In this document: positions 1-6,448 of the stretch, in pieces | Layout of the letters: each line of letters opens with the position of its first letter | Position numbering within the stretch: the stretch's first letter is position 1 | Origin: TMED14 sp965657195 | GTDB taxonomy: Bacteria; Bacteroidota; Bacteroidia; Flavobacteriales; Schleiferiaceae | NCBI GenBank assembly: GCA_965657195.1 | Contig: CBFHNK010000063.1 | Span: 1-9,279 of the forward strand | Length of the DNA: 9,279 bases | Direction of reading: 5' to 3' | Position numbers and translations under genes: made by a program | The notes under the pieces: model-generated | Told to the model about the DNA's origin: nothing | Database searches by the model: none | The model's input: only the letters and a program-made list of their open reading frames with translations

Positions 1-154
1 TGGCCTCTTCGGTTCCGTCTTTGCTGCAGTCGTTGACGACGATGAGCTCTTTGGTCCAACCATCGGGCAGGCGGCAGTCGCGGACTTTGTCCAAAATGAG
101 GTGAATGGTCGCGGCTTCGTTGTAGGCCGGCATGACGATGCTGAGTACGGGCAT
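1..154 (-). CDS. Family 2 glycosyltransferase, N-terminal fragment
   Basis: The first 51 codons of a gene that starts with ATG at 154-152 and continues beyond the left edge. The translation begins MPVLSIVMPAYNE and reaches VVNDCSKDGT at about residues 39-48. These are the first beta strand with the PAYNE signature and the nucleotide-binding D-x-S-x-DGT segment of GT-A fold, family 2 glycosyltransferases (the dolichol-phosphate mannosyltransferase/polyprenol-phosphate glycosyltransferase type starts this way). Such enzymes transfer a sugar from an NDP-sugar to a lipid or glycan acceptor on the cytoplasmic face of the membrane. The acceptor, and any membrane domain, would be encoded outside the window, so specificity cannot be assigned. 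The gene follows nhaC after 24 nt on the same strand and has a candidate promoter box of its own in that gap. No Shine-Dalgarno sequence is visible. Family assignment is firm; the substrate is unknown. Confidence 0.9.
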   Translation of the reverse strand, partial: MPVLSIVMPAYNEAATIHLILDKVRDCRLPDGWTKELIVVNDCSKDGTEEA

Positions 155-159
155 AGCGG

Positions 160-167
160 CAAAAGTA
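160..167 (-). promoter_or_regulatory. Candidate Bacteroidota -7 box before the glycosyltransferase
   Basis: The minus strand reads TACTTTTG, an exact match to the Bacteroidota -7 consensus TAnnTTTG, in the 24-nt gap between nhaC and the glycosyltransferase. Its 3' end lies 5 nt before the ATG, so a transcript starting there would have almost no leader. I see no good -33 TTTG at the expected distance; that region falls in the 3' end of nhaC. It may give the glycosyltransferase its own promoter, or be chance. Confidence 0.3.
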
Positions 168-178
168 CGGACTGCAGA

Positions 179-1573
179 CTAGCGCTTGGTAATCTTCCAG
201 CCCGTGGCGGCGAGGAGCAGGCTCACAAGCGGACTCATCCAGTTAAAGATGGCGTAGAGAAAGTACTCGCCCGTGGCGACGCCCAGCACGCTGGATTGGT
301 AGGCTCCGCAGGTGTTCCAGGGCACAAGGGCTGAGGTCACGGTTCCGGAATCTTCGAGGGCTCGTGAGAGGTTTTCGGGTTTGAGACCACGTTCCTCGTA
401 GGCCTTCTTGAACATACGCCCCGGAACCACGATGGCCAAGTACTGGTCCGAAGCGGTGATGTTGAGCATCAGGCCTGAGGCTAGGGTTGACGAGATGAGG
501 CCGAAGGTTCCGCGCGCCACGCGAAGCAGACCCTGTGTGAGGGTGGATAGAAATCCGGCGGCGTCCATGATTCCGCCAAAGGTGAGCGCGCAGAGAATCA
601 GCCAGACGGTGCCCAGCATGCCGTACATGCCTTTGCCCTTGAGCAGATCGCTCAGCATGGGGTGGTCGATGGCAATTTGGGTGCTGCCGTACATGGCCTG
701 CATACTGCCCTCGTACCACGCGCTGGGGCCGCTGTGGCCCGCGATTTCGGCGATAATGTGCGGCTGAAGGATGTTGGCGGCGACGGCTCCGGCGAGGGTT
801 CCGAGGCCCATGGCAGCCAGTGCGTCGAGCTTGAGGGCGATGAGCGCAATGCTGGCGATCGGAACCAGCAGCAGCCACGGGCTAATCGTGAACTTAGACT
901 CGAGCAGGTCGGTGATGACGGCCACTTCACTGAGGTCGCCGGATTCGTTAGCTGAGAGGCCTTTGATGCCAAATACGGCCAGGGCCACAAGGATTGCGGG
1001 CCCCGAGGTCCAGATCATGTGGCGAATGTGGTCGGTGAGTTCGGCTCCGGCCATGGTCGCCGCGATGTTGGTGGTGTCGCTAACCGGAGACATTTTGTCG
1101 CCAAAGTAGGCGCCCGAAATGACGGCTCCGGCGATCCATCCTGCGGGCAGTCCCAGGCTTTGGCCGATGCCCATCAAGGCGATTCCGACGGTTGCAGCGG
1201 TGGACCACGACGAGCCGGTCGCCAGACTTACGGCGGCGCTCAGCACGGTAGCGGCAACGAGAAAGGTTTGTGGCGTCAGCATTTTGAGGCCGTAGACGAT
1301 GAGGGTCGGGATGATTCCGCTCGCCATCCAGGTGCCGGCGAGGGCGCCGACCATTAGCAGAATGAGCAGGGCTTTGGCGGAATCAGAGATGGTGCCTTGA
1401 ATGCCGTGCCAGATGAGCGATTTGCGGTCCTTGGGGGCCAGCAGCGCGGCCACACCTGCCGCGGCGAGCAAGATCAGCTGGTTGCTGCCTTCAAGACTTC
1501 GGTCGCCGTATACCTGAACGTTGAAGACGAGGGCAGCAATCAGAACGAGGAGGGGAGTCAGGGCGCGCAGCAT
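179..1573 (-). CDS. nhaC: Na+/H+ antiporter, NhaC family
   Basis: A 464-residue polytopic inner-membrane protein with roughly a dozen hydrophobic segments. The NhaC signature GAYFGDKMSPVSDTTNIAA lies at about residues 154-172, and a Gly/Ser-rich membrane stretch with SSWSTAATVGIALMGIG precedes it. NhaC-family proteins exchange internal Na+ (some relatives exchange organic acids or amino acids) for external H+, serving pH and sodium homeostasis; this is plausible for a marine or saline-habitat bacterium but the ion is inferred. I chose the ATG at 1573; a TTG three codons upstream (1582) is in frame and possible. The first residues, MLRALTPLLVLIAALVF, form the first membrane helix. The gene follows maf after 33 nt on the same strand, so it is probably read from the same transcript. 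Length fits the family. Confidence 0.9.
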   Translation of the reverse strand: MLRALTPLLVLIAALVFNVQVYGDRSLEGSNQLILLAAAGVAALLAPKDRKSLIWHGIQGTISDSAKALLILLMVGALAGTWMASGIIPTLIVYGLKMLTPQTFLVAATVLSAAVSLATGSSWSTAATVGIALMGIGQSLGLPAGWIAGAVISGAYFGDKMSPVSDTTNIAATMAGAELTDHIRHMIWTSGPAILVALAVFGIKGLSANESGDLSEVAVITDLLESKFTISPWLLLVPIASIALIALKLDALAAMGLGTLAGAVAANILQPHIIAEIAGHSGPSAWYEGSMQAMYGSTQIAIDHPMLSDLLKGKGMYGMLGTVWLILCALTFGGIMDAAGFLSTLTQGLLRVARGTFGLISSTLASGLMLNITASDQYLAIVVPGRMFKKAYEERGLKPENLSRALEDSGTVTSALVPWNTCGAYQSSVLGVATGEYFLYAIFNWMSPLVSLLLAATGWKITKR

Positions 1574-1606
1574 GGGCCGCAATATCGGGAATATGCGTGA
1601 AACGCG

Positions 1607-2203
1607 TTAGGCGTTTTCGAGCCAAGGTCCGAGGACCTCGACGACGGTGTCCAGCGGTAGGCCTTTGACGTTGTCAAACGTACCGTGGATGCGCTCAATG
1701 GCCAGTTGGCCGAACCACTCTTGGGCTCCGTAGGCGCCCGCTTTGTCAAGCGGTTGAAACGTTTCAACATAGTAGCGAATAAAGGCGTCGTCCACCCGGT
1801 GAAACGTGACTTCTGCGATGGATTCAGCCTGCGACCATTGGTGGCCGTCGGTGGCGCACACTGCGGTAATCACTTTATGCGTTTGTCCGCGAAGCGTTTG
1901 AAGCATTTCAACCGCGTGGTCCAGGTCGCGGGGCTTGCCAAAGCGACGGCCTTCAAACCAGACTTCGGTGTCCGCGGTGAGAAGGACCTCACCGTGGGCA
2001 AGTTCCGGTACAAGTGCCTCAGCCTTGAGGCGGGCCACATAACGTACCGTCTCGACGTCGCTCAGCACCCCCGGAGCCGATTCGTCAGCGTCACTCGTGC
2101 GCACGGTGTAGGGAATCCCCAAAACGGCGAGCAGCTCGCGTCGGCGTGGTGAGGCACTGCCCAGCACCAGCTGGCCGCGCAAGGTGTACGGAAGCTTTTT
2201 CAC
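1607..2203 (-). CDS. maf: Maf family nucleotide pyrophosphatase
   Basis: A 198-residue cytoplasmic protein with the ordered Maf motifs: LGSASPRRRELL (residues 14-25), VARLKAEAL (56-64), TADTEVWFEGRRFGKP (76-91, with D78 the likely catalytic/metal Asp), DKAGAYGAQ (153-161) and IERIHGTFDNVKGLPL (169-184). Maf proteins hydrolyse non-canonical or excess nucleoside triphosphates to monophosphate and PPi. The DKAGAYG(I/A)Q form resembles the YhdE-type dTTP/UTP group, but subgroup specificity is not settled here. I chose the GTG start at 2203-2201 because it overlaps the upstream stop as GTGA, leaves only a few residues before the first motif, and gives the usual family length. A start at 2275 would add 24 uncharacteristic residues and overlap the upstream gene by 76 nt. 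It is the third member of the DUF2520-HAD-Maf run. Confidence 0.93.
   Translation of the reverse strand: MKKLPYTLRGQLVLGSASPRRRELLAVLGIPYTVRTSDADESAPGVLSDVETVRYVARLKAEALVPELAHGEVLLTADTEVWFEGRRFGKPRDLDHAVEMLQTLRGQTHKVITAVCATDGHQWSQAESIAEVTFHRVDDAFIRYYVETFQPLDKAGAYGAQEWFGQLAIERIHGTFDNVKGLPLDTVVEVLGPWLENA
1753..1768. repeat. Perfect 16-bp palindrome inside maf
   Basis: GTTGAAACGTTTCAAC reads identically on both strands. It has the GAAACGTTTC core and central CG typical of LacI/GalR-family operators, but it lies in the coding sequence for VETFQP of Maf, far from any evident promoter. It may be coincidental codon use. Confidence 0.55.
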
Positions 2204-2718
2204 CAATTTCGGTGTTCGGGTAAATTCCACGTGCCTTGGGCGCGCAGCACCTGCTCGATGACCTCGCGCACGCATCCGCGGCCACCCTCAATCGGCGAAA
2301 TGTAGTCCACAATGGCTCGGACTTCAGGGGCCGAATCCTGCGGGCAGCACGACAAACCAACGCGCATCAGGACCTCCATGTCGGGCAAATCGTCGCCCAT
2401 ATACAGTACCTCTTCGTCGCGCAAATCGTACATCGCCAACCACTCTTCGTAGGCCTCGATCTTGTGCCGTGCGCCCAGCCACACGTCCTGCACTCCGAGG
2501 CCTTTGACGCGCTCTTTCACTGTTTCGGATTTACCCCCAGTGATCGCCGCCAAAATAAATCCTTGGCGTGCAGCTACTTGTACCGCGTATCCGTCCTTGC
2601 TGTGAAAATTGCGAATGGGTTCTTGGCCCGGCCAAAGCTGAACGGTTCCGTCGGTAAACACGCCGTCGACGTCAAACGCCATGGCCTTAATGTTTTTGAG
2701 CTTGGTTTTGTAGTTCAT
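2200..2718 (-). CDS. KdsC-family HAD phosphatase
   Basis: A 172-residue C0-type HAD hydrolase. Motif I is FDVDGVFTDG (residues 15-24), with D16 the nucleophile and D18 the acid/base. Motif II is the Thr of AITGG (T60), motif III the Lys of ARHKIEAY (K86), and motif IV is GDDLPDMEVL (108-117) for Mg2+ binding. The C-terminal GGRGCVREVIEQVL (145-158) is typical of tetrameric KdsC-type enzymes, where the tail of one subunit closes the next active site. The named family member removes phosphate from 3-deoxy-D-manno-octulosonate 8-phosphate in Kdo synthesis. No kdsA, kdsB or kdsD is nearby, so I do not assign kdsC by name; another sugar-phosphate substrate is possible. The ATG at 2718 overlaps the DUF2520 stop as ATGA, and its own TGA overlaps the maf GTG, so it is translated within a coupled series. 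Confidence 0.88.
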   Translation of the reverse strand: MNYKTKLKNIKAMAFDVDGVFTDGTVQLWPGQEPIRNFHSKDGYAVQVAARQGFILAAITGGKSETVKERVKGLGVQDVWLGARHKIEAYEEWLAMYDLRDEEVLYMGDDLPDMEVLMRVGLSCCPQDSAPEVRAIVDYISPIEGGRGCVREVIEQVLRAQGTWNLPEHRNW

Positions 2719-3401
2719 CGCGCGTGGCGTTCAATAGATTCACTCAAAGCTTGGTATACGGTGCGGAACCCTTCGGGTAACCGCTCAAGGTGCTGATCCA
2801 CGGTGCTGCGGTCGCCCCGTGCGGCGGGTCCGGTTTGGAGCGATCGTGCGTCGCCATCCACGGCATCGCGAACGGTATCCACTAGCATTTCGCGGTAGAC
2901 ACTCGGGTCGAGTCCGACCTCGGCGCAGTAGGCCTGAAGCAATGCCACCACGTGGTTGCTGAAGTTATTGGCAAACACGGCCCCAAGGTGGTAGCGCGCC
3001 CGATCTTCGCTGCTGGCGGAACGGGGCTCAGTGCAGCACAGCTGTTGGGCCAGGTCGCGCACCGCATGCGCGGCGCGCTCGTCGGTGGATTCGGCAAAGA
3101 CCGGAACCTGGTTCCACGCTACGCTCGACCGAAACGAAACCATGGGATAAAACACCCCCCGGGACCCCTGTCCGAGTGCCGATAGGGGTACAGCCCCGGC
3201 GCAGTGCAGCACCACAGCAGGCGTTTCGGCTAGTGCCGCCGCACATTGGGCCACAGCAGCGTCCGGAACGCTCAGTACCACCACATCGTCAGCCGTTAAG
3301 GCACTCATGCCCGAAAATCCGCGACCCGCAACGGCAATCGCCTCAGGAAGCGCCGCGGTGAGCGCCGAGCCCACACGGCCACGGCCCACCACATAGATCA
3401 T
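2715..3401 (-). CDS. DUF2520 Rossmann-like dinucleotide-binding protein
   Basis: A 228-residue protein starting MIYVVGRGRVGSAL. Its GxGxxG loop (G6, G8, G11) and the following VVLSVPDAAV segment (41-50) mark an N-terminal NAD(P)-binding Rossmann domain related to ProC and F420-oxidoreductase folds. The helical C-terminal half carries the DUF2520 hallmarks: FYPMVSF (84-90), RYHLGAVFANNFSNHV (136-151) and QTGPAARGD (189-197). No reaction has been established for this family as far as I know; the H and NN residues look like an active site. I chose the ATG at 3401 because it overlaps the ccmF stop as ATGA and begins at the first beta strand; a start 84 nt upstream would add 28 residues read from the ccmF tail. 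It is coupled to ccmF upstream and to the KdsC-type phosphatase downstream. Confidence 0.88.
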   Translation of the reverse strand: MIYVVGRGRVGSALTAALPEAIAVAGRGFSGMSALTADDVVVLSVPDAAVAQCAAALAETPAVVLHCAGAVPLSALGQGSRGVFYPMVSFRSSVAWNQVPVFAESTDERAAHAVRDLAQQLCCTEPRSASSEDRARYHLGAVFANNFSNHVVALLQAYCAEVGLDPSVYREMLVDTVRDAVDGDARSLQTGPAARGDRSTVDQHLERLPEGFRTVYQALSESIERHAR

Positions 3402-5887
3402 GCCTTGGGCGCGGGTTTGGGGCCGGCAATCCGCTTTGCCACGGCAAGCCCTGAGCCAATCGCCAAGAGCACCACGCCCAACCACAGTAGGTTGATGTAC
3501 GGGAATATGAATGCCTGAAGCAGAATAAATTCATCATCTTCGGGCGACTTGCGCCAAAACTTCATGGTGAAGCGTCCAGGCTCGTCGGAAACTCCGTCAA
3601 ATCGAGCTTTGACGCCTAGGGCCGCGAATTCGGCTTCGCCCGGCATGGCTTGGTTGCCGCGCACTTGGTACGGAACATCGATGGTTTCGCTCCGGCCGTC
3701 CATGTGCTTGAGCGTCAGGCGAGCCGACATGTCGAGCGCCGCGAGGTCGCCCGTTTCTTGCACCATCTGGGCGTCGTTGACGATAATGCTGTCGCAGCGC
3801 ATCATGAACTCGTCGAACACAAACACTTCTTCGCCGCGGCCCATGGTGGCCTCCATTTCTTCGGTCCATCCGCTCTCCTTTTCTTCGGGGCTGCGCATGT
3901 CGGCAAAGCTCACGTAGGTGTAGATGTCGCGGTCCCAGTAGTGCTTGGTCGACGGCTCGCGCACGTTGCCCATTCTCGGGTTGATCTGGATGTACGGGGC
4001 CAGCGAGAACAGCTTTTCGCCCGGCGTTTGGTCCGGATTGGTTCCGTAAAAATTGACGTCGTAAATCTGAAAATGGCCTTCGCGGCGTTCGCCGGTCCAC
4101 TCGACCCAGTAGGGGTGCATCGAGACGGTGTCTCCGGCCGGAATCAAAATGTGTTCGTTCGCCGGGAAGTCCTTGTGCAAAAACACCGGATTCTGGCTAA
4201 TTGCCTGCTTTTTTCCGTTGCTAATCAAAGCGCCGAGCAAAATCAAGGCAAACCCAAAGTGGGCGAGGGCGAGGCCTCCGCTGCGCCAGTTTCCGCGCAA
4301 AAAGCGCAGCCAGTAGTCCATGTTGGCAAACGCAGCAAACATGCCAGTGATCAGCAGCACGGCGTACATCGGCTGGTCAAACTTGAGCCCCCATGCGGCC
4401 AAACCACCTAAAACGAGTGAAGCGACGAGCGACGGAATCATGCGGCGCATCATCGCTCCTGGAGTCGAATCCCAGCGCAAGAAAGGCACTGCCGCCATGA
4501 ACAGCGATACGACGATTGCCACGGGAATCTGAATCGAGTGGTAGTGCTTGAACACGTCGGCTGGCGGAGCCATGGCCTCGCCGAGCAATGGAATCAAGCC
4601 TTCGGGGCCAATGATTTTGTTGAGGACCGGAATACTCGTGCTGAAGCTGATTTGCACGGCACTAAGCAGCAGCACCAGGCTGCCAATTACCAACCAGAAC
4701 TCACGCGACGAGAACGCCTCATCGGCGCTGTTCTTGGGCAGGGCGCGCCAGCGGGCGACGAGCAGTACGAGGCTTCCGAGGGCAAAAAAGCCCAGGAGCA
4801 GCATCAACTGGCCGTTGAGGCCAAGGTCGACAAACGAGTGCACCGAACTGTCGCCCAGCACGCCACTGCGCGTTAAAAAGGTCGAGTAAAGGATGAGGAC
4901 GAATGTCAGCATCACCATGATGGCGGTGAGGCCGCCCGAAGTCTTTTTCTTTTTGACGATAAACATCAAGTGGCCCGCGGCCACCAAAGTGATCCACGGA
5001 ACAAGCGACGCGTTTTCAACCGGGTCCCAGGCCCAAAAGCCTCCGAAGCTCAGTGCCTCATAGGCCCAGGCTCCGCCCATGAGGATGCCGGTTCCGAGAA
5101 CGCCCACACCAAAAAACACCCAGGGTAGGGCGGGAGTGACCCAGTCCAAGGGACGGCGCTCGATCCAGCCCGCCACCGCGTAGGCAAAGGGAATCAGCGT
5201 CGCGGCAAAGCCCAAAAACAGGGTCGGAGGGTGAATGACCATCCAGTAGTTTTGAAGCAAGGGGTTCAGTCCCTGGCCGTCGCGAAACGCGGGAATTCGG
5301 ATCAAGTAGTCTTTGATGGTGGTCCACGGAAGTCCAAGGTTTTCAGGAAGTTCACGAATGAGGACGAAGGGGCTGGATCCGATTTTGGTTCCGAAGACAT
5401 AGACGCCCAAAATCATGCTGGTAAGGAGCAGCTGGGCGAGGCCGACGACGGCCATGGTGCCGTGCTCCCACGAGCGGGCGCCGCGAACCAAGAACCAGCC
5501 TAGGACCATGTGCCAGAACATCCAGATGATGAAGCTGCCCTCTTGGCCTTCCCACAGTGCGCTAAAAACGTACTCGATGGGCAGGTCGCGCGACGAGTGC
5601 CGCCACACGTAGTCAAATTCAAACCAGTGGCTGAGAATGGCGGTCATGAGGATGCTGAGTACCCCGAGGATTCCAATGCTGTGCAGCACGAACGAGGCTC
5701 GGCCGGCGCTCAAAAAGGGGCCGTGGGCAGGGCGGGGTCGACCTAGTTCGTCGGGACCGCTGCAGGCTCCGGGCCGGAACCAGTTGAGTCCGTAGAACAG
5801 CGCGGTTCCGAGGGCACCGGTAAAGGCGAGGTAGGTAAAAAAGCGGCCCGCTAAGGCCCAAAAAGTGTGTTCCCCGATGTAGTTCAT
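3398..5887 (-). CDS. ccmF: Cytochrome c maturation haem lyase subunit CcmF
   Basis: An 829-residue polytopic protein of the CcmF/CcsA haem-handling superfamily. It shows LWEGQEGSF (111-119), the first haem-ligand candidate in VIHPP (H219), and the WWD-type segment W274 to W298 containing FGGFWAWDPVENASLVPW. A second conserved His is in LTRSGVLGDSSVHSF (H350). After further helices, a periplasmic domain of about 200 residues (roughly 580-790) precedes the last helix near 795-815 and a basic tail. CcmF takes haem from holo-CcmE and, with CcmH-type partners in classical System I, attaches it to the CXXCH motif of apocytochrome c in the periplasm. The length is longer than the roughly 650 residues of proteobacterial CcmF, mostly through the periplasmic part. 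The ATG at 5887 overlaps the ccmE stop as ATGA. The product acts directly downstream of CcmE, matching gene order. Confidence 0.95.
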   Translation of the reverse strand: MNYIGEHTFWALAGRFFTYLAFTGALGTALFYGLNWFRPGACSGPDELGRPRPAHGPFLSAGRASFVLHSIGILGVLSILMTAILSHWFEFDYVWRHSSRDLPIEYVFSALWEGQEGSFIIWMFWHMVLGWFLVRGARSWEHGTMAVVGLAQLLLTSMILGVYVFGTKIGSSPFVLIRELPENLGLPWTTIKDYLIRIPAFRDGQGLNPLLQNYWMVIHPPTLFLGFAATLIPFAYAVAGWIERRPLDWVTPALPWVFFGVGVLGTGILMGGAWAYEALSFGGFWAWDPVENASLVPWITLVAAGHLMFIVKKKKTSGGLTAIMVMLTFVLILYSTFLTRSGVLGDSSVHSFVDLGLNGQLMLLLGFFALGSLVLLVARWRALPKNSADEAFSSREFWLVIGSLVLLLSAVQISFSTSIPVLNKIIGPEGLIPLLGEAMAPPADVFKHYHSIQIPVAIVVSLFMAAVPFLRWDSTPGAMMRRMIPSLVASLVLGGLAAWGLKFDQPMYAVLLITGMFAAFANMDYWLRFLRGNWRSGGLALAHFGFALILLGALISNGKKQAISQNPVFLHKDFPANEHILIPAGDTVSMHPYWVEWTGERREGHFQIYDVNFYGTNPDQTPGEKLFSLAPYIQINPRMGNVREPSTKHYWDRDIYTYVSFADMRSPEEKESGWTEEMEATMGRGEEVFVFDEFMMRCDSIIVNDAQMVQETGDLAALDMSARLTLKHMDGRSETIDVPYQVRGNQAMPGEAEFAALGVKARFDGVSDEPGRFTMKFWRKSPEDDEFILLQAFIFPYINLLWLGVVLLAIGSGLAVAKRIAGPKPAPKA

Positions 5888-6270
5888 TCCGCGCTAAGCT
5901 TGGCCTCGTCGGCGTACTTGGACGGGCATTTCATCAAAATATCTTGTGCAAAAAATGCGGTATCCCCTGAGCTGAGTCCGGTCAGCGTAATCTCTTCAGA
6001 TCGCTCGAAGTCAGTTGGCTTGGGTTGGTTGAAGTACACCACGCTGCGCTCGCCGTCTTTGTCCAAGGCCGTAAACCGGAGCATGGACGTTTGGGCGTTA
6101 AACGTAATCGGCTGGTCCAGATCGAGGTGCCCCACCACGGTCACCGTTTCGGGACTCTTTTTTTCAGCCATTTCAAACGTGGCATAGGTGCTGGCGTCCT
6201 GAATGGTCACCATCAGCGCTCCCACCAAAAGGGCGATGACGACAAGGGCAATGATGTGGTTGCGCTTCAT
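5884..6270 (-). CDS. ccmE: Haem chaperone CcmE, cysteine (CxxxY) type
   Basis: A 128-residue protein with an N-terminal membrane anchor (about residues 5-23) and a small periplasmic OB-fold beta domain. CcmE holds haem covalently and carries it from CcmABCD to CcmF. In Escherichia coli the covalent ligand is the His of an HxxxY motif. Here the equivalent place reads DILMKCPSKY (110-119), giving Cys115 and Tyr119, that is CxxxY. The Cys form is known from archaea and Desulfovibrio ('System I*'), and from memory it is common in Bacteroidota. The TF-A-T strand and VVGHL (45-49) fit the OB fold. The ATG at 6270 directly abuts the stop of the ccmD-like gene (TAA-ATG), and the TGA overlaps the ccmF start. 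The short tail after Tyr119 lacks the extended C-terminus seen in many proteobacterial proteins. Confidence 0.94.
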   Translation of the reverse strand: MKRNHIIALVVIALLVGALMVTIQDASTYATFEMAEKKSPETVTVVGHLDLDQPITFNAQTSMLRFTALDKDGERSVVYFNQPKPTDFERSEEITLTGLSSGDTAFFAQDILMKCPSKYADEAKLSAE

Positions 6271-6441
6271 TTACTTCGCGGATTTTTCGGCCTTGCGCAA
6301 CCGAACGTCCAACCATGCCATGTACGCTACGATTCCGACAAAAATGATTCCGATCACGGTGATGACCACCCAAATCTTGCCGTCGGCGCGAAAGGCGTCG
6401 GCCATTTCAACGGGAGGGCCTTGCTGTAAAAAACGTTTCAT
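6271..6441 (-). CDS. ccmD: Small membrane protein, CcmD family
   Basis: A 56-residue protein, MKRFLQQGPPVEMADAF..., with one central membrane helix (IWVVITVIGIIFVGIVAYMA, about residues 23-42) followed by a basic, charged tail, LDVRLRKAEKSAK. Size, topology, the tyrosine late in the helix and position between ccmC and ccmE all match CcmD, which in System I helps release haem-loaded CcmE from CcmC. Sequence conservation in CcmD is low, so the call rests on topology and context. I chose the ATG at 6441, 7 nt after the ccmC stop; the internal ATG at 6405 (MADAFRADGKIW) gives a 44-residue form and is also reasonable. The stop abuts the ccmE start with no gap. Genes this short are easily lost in automated annotation. 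Confidence 0.85.
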   Translation of the reverse strand: MKRFLQQGPPVEMADAFRADGKIWVVITVIGIIFVGIVAYMAWLDVRLRKAEKSAK

Positions 6442-6448
6442 ACGGGTA

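Noticed and set aside
243..878. Long open frames antisense or out of frame to nhaC, ccmF and ccmC
   Set aside because: They have arginine/proline- or alanine-rich composition, no recognisable domain and lie fully within well-supported genes; this is expected of GC-rich DNA.
1600..1616. AAACGC-GTTAG-GCGTTT hairpin over the maf stop codon as a terminator
   Set aside because: Only a 6-bp stem with no following U-tract in the direction of transcription, and nhaC follows within 33 nt.
2204..2275. Longer N-terminus for Maf starting at 2275
   Set aside because: The extra 24 residues are an out-of-frame reading of the phosphatase 3' end and match no Maf feature; GTG at 2203 gives the usual length and a GTGA overlap.
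3398..3485. Longer N-terminus for the DUF2520 protein starting at 3485
   Set aside because: The added 28 residues are an out-of-frame reading of the ccmF C-terminus; the Rossmann strand begins exactly at the ATG at 3401, which also makes the ATGA overlap.
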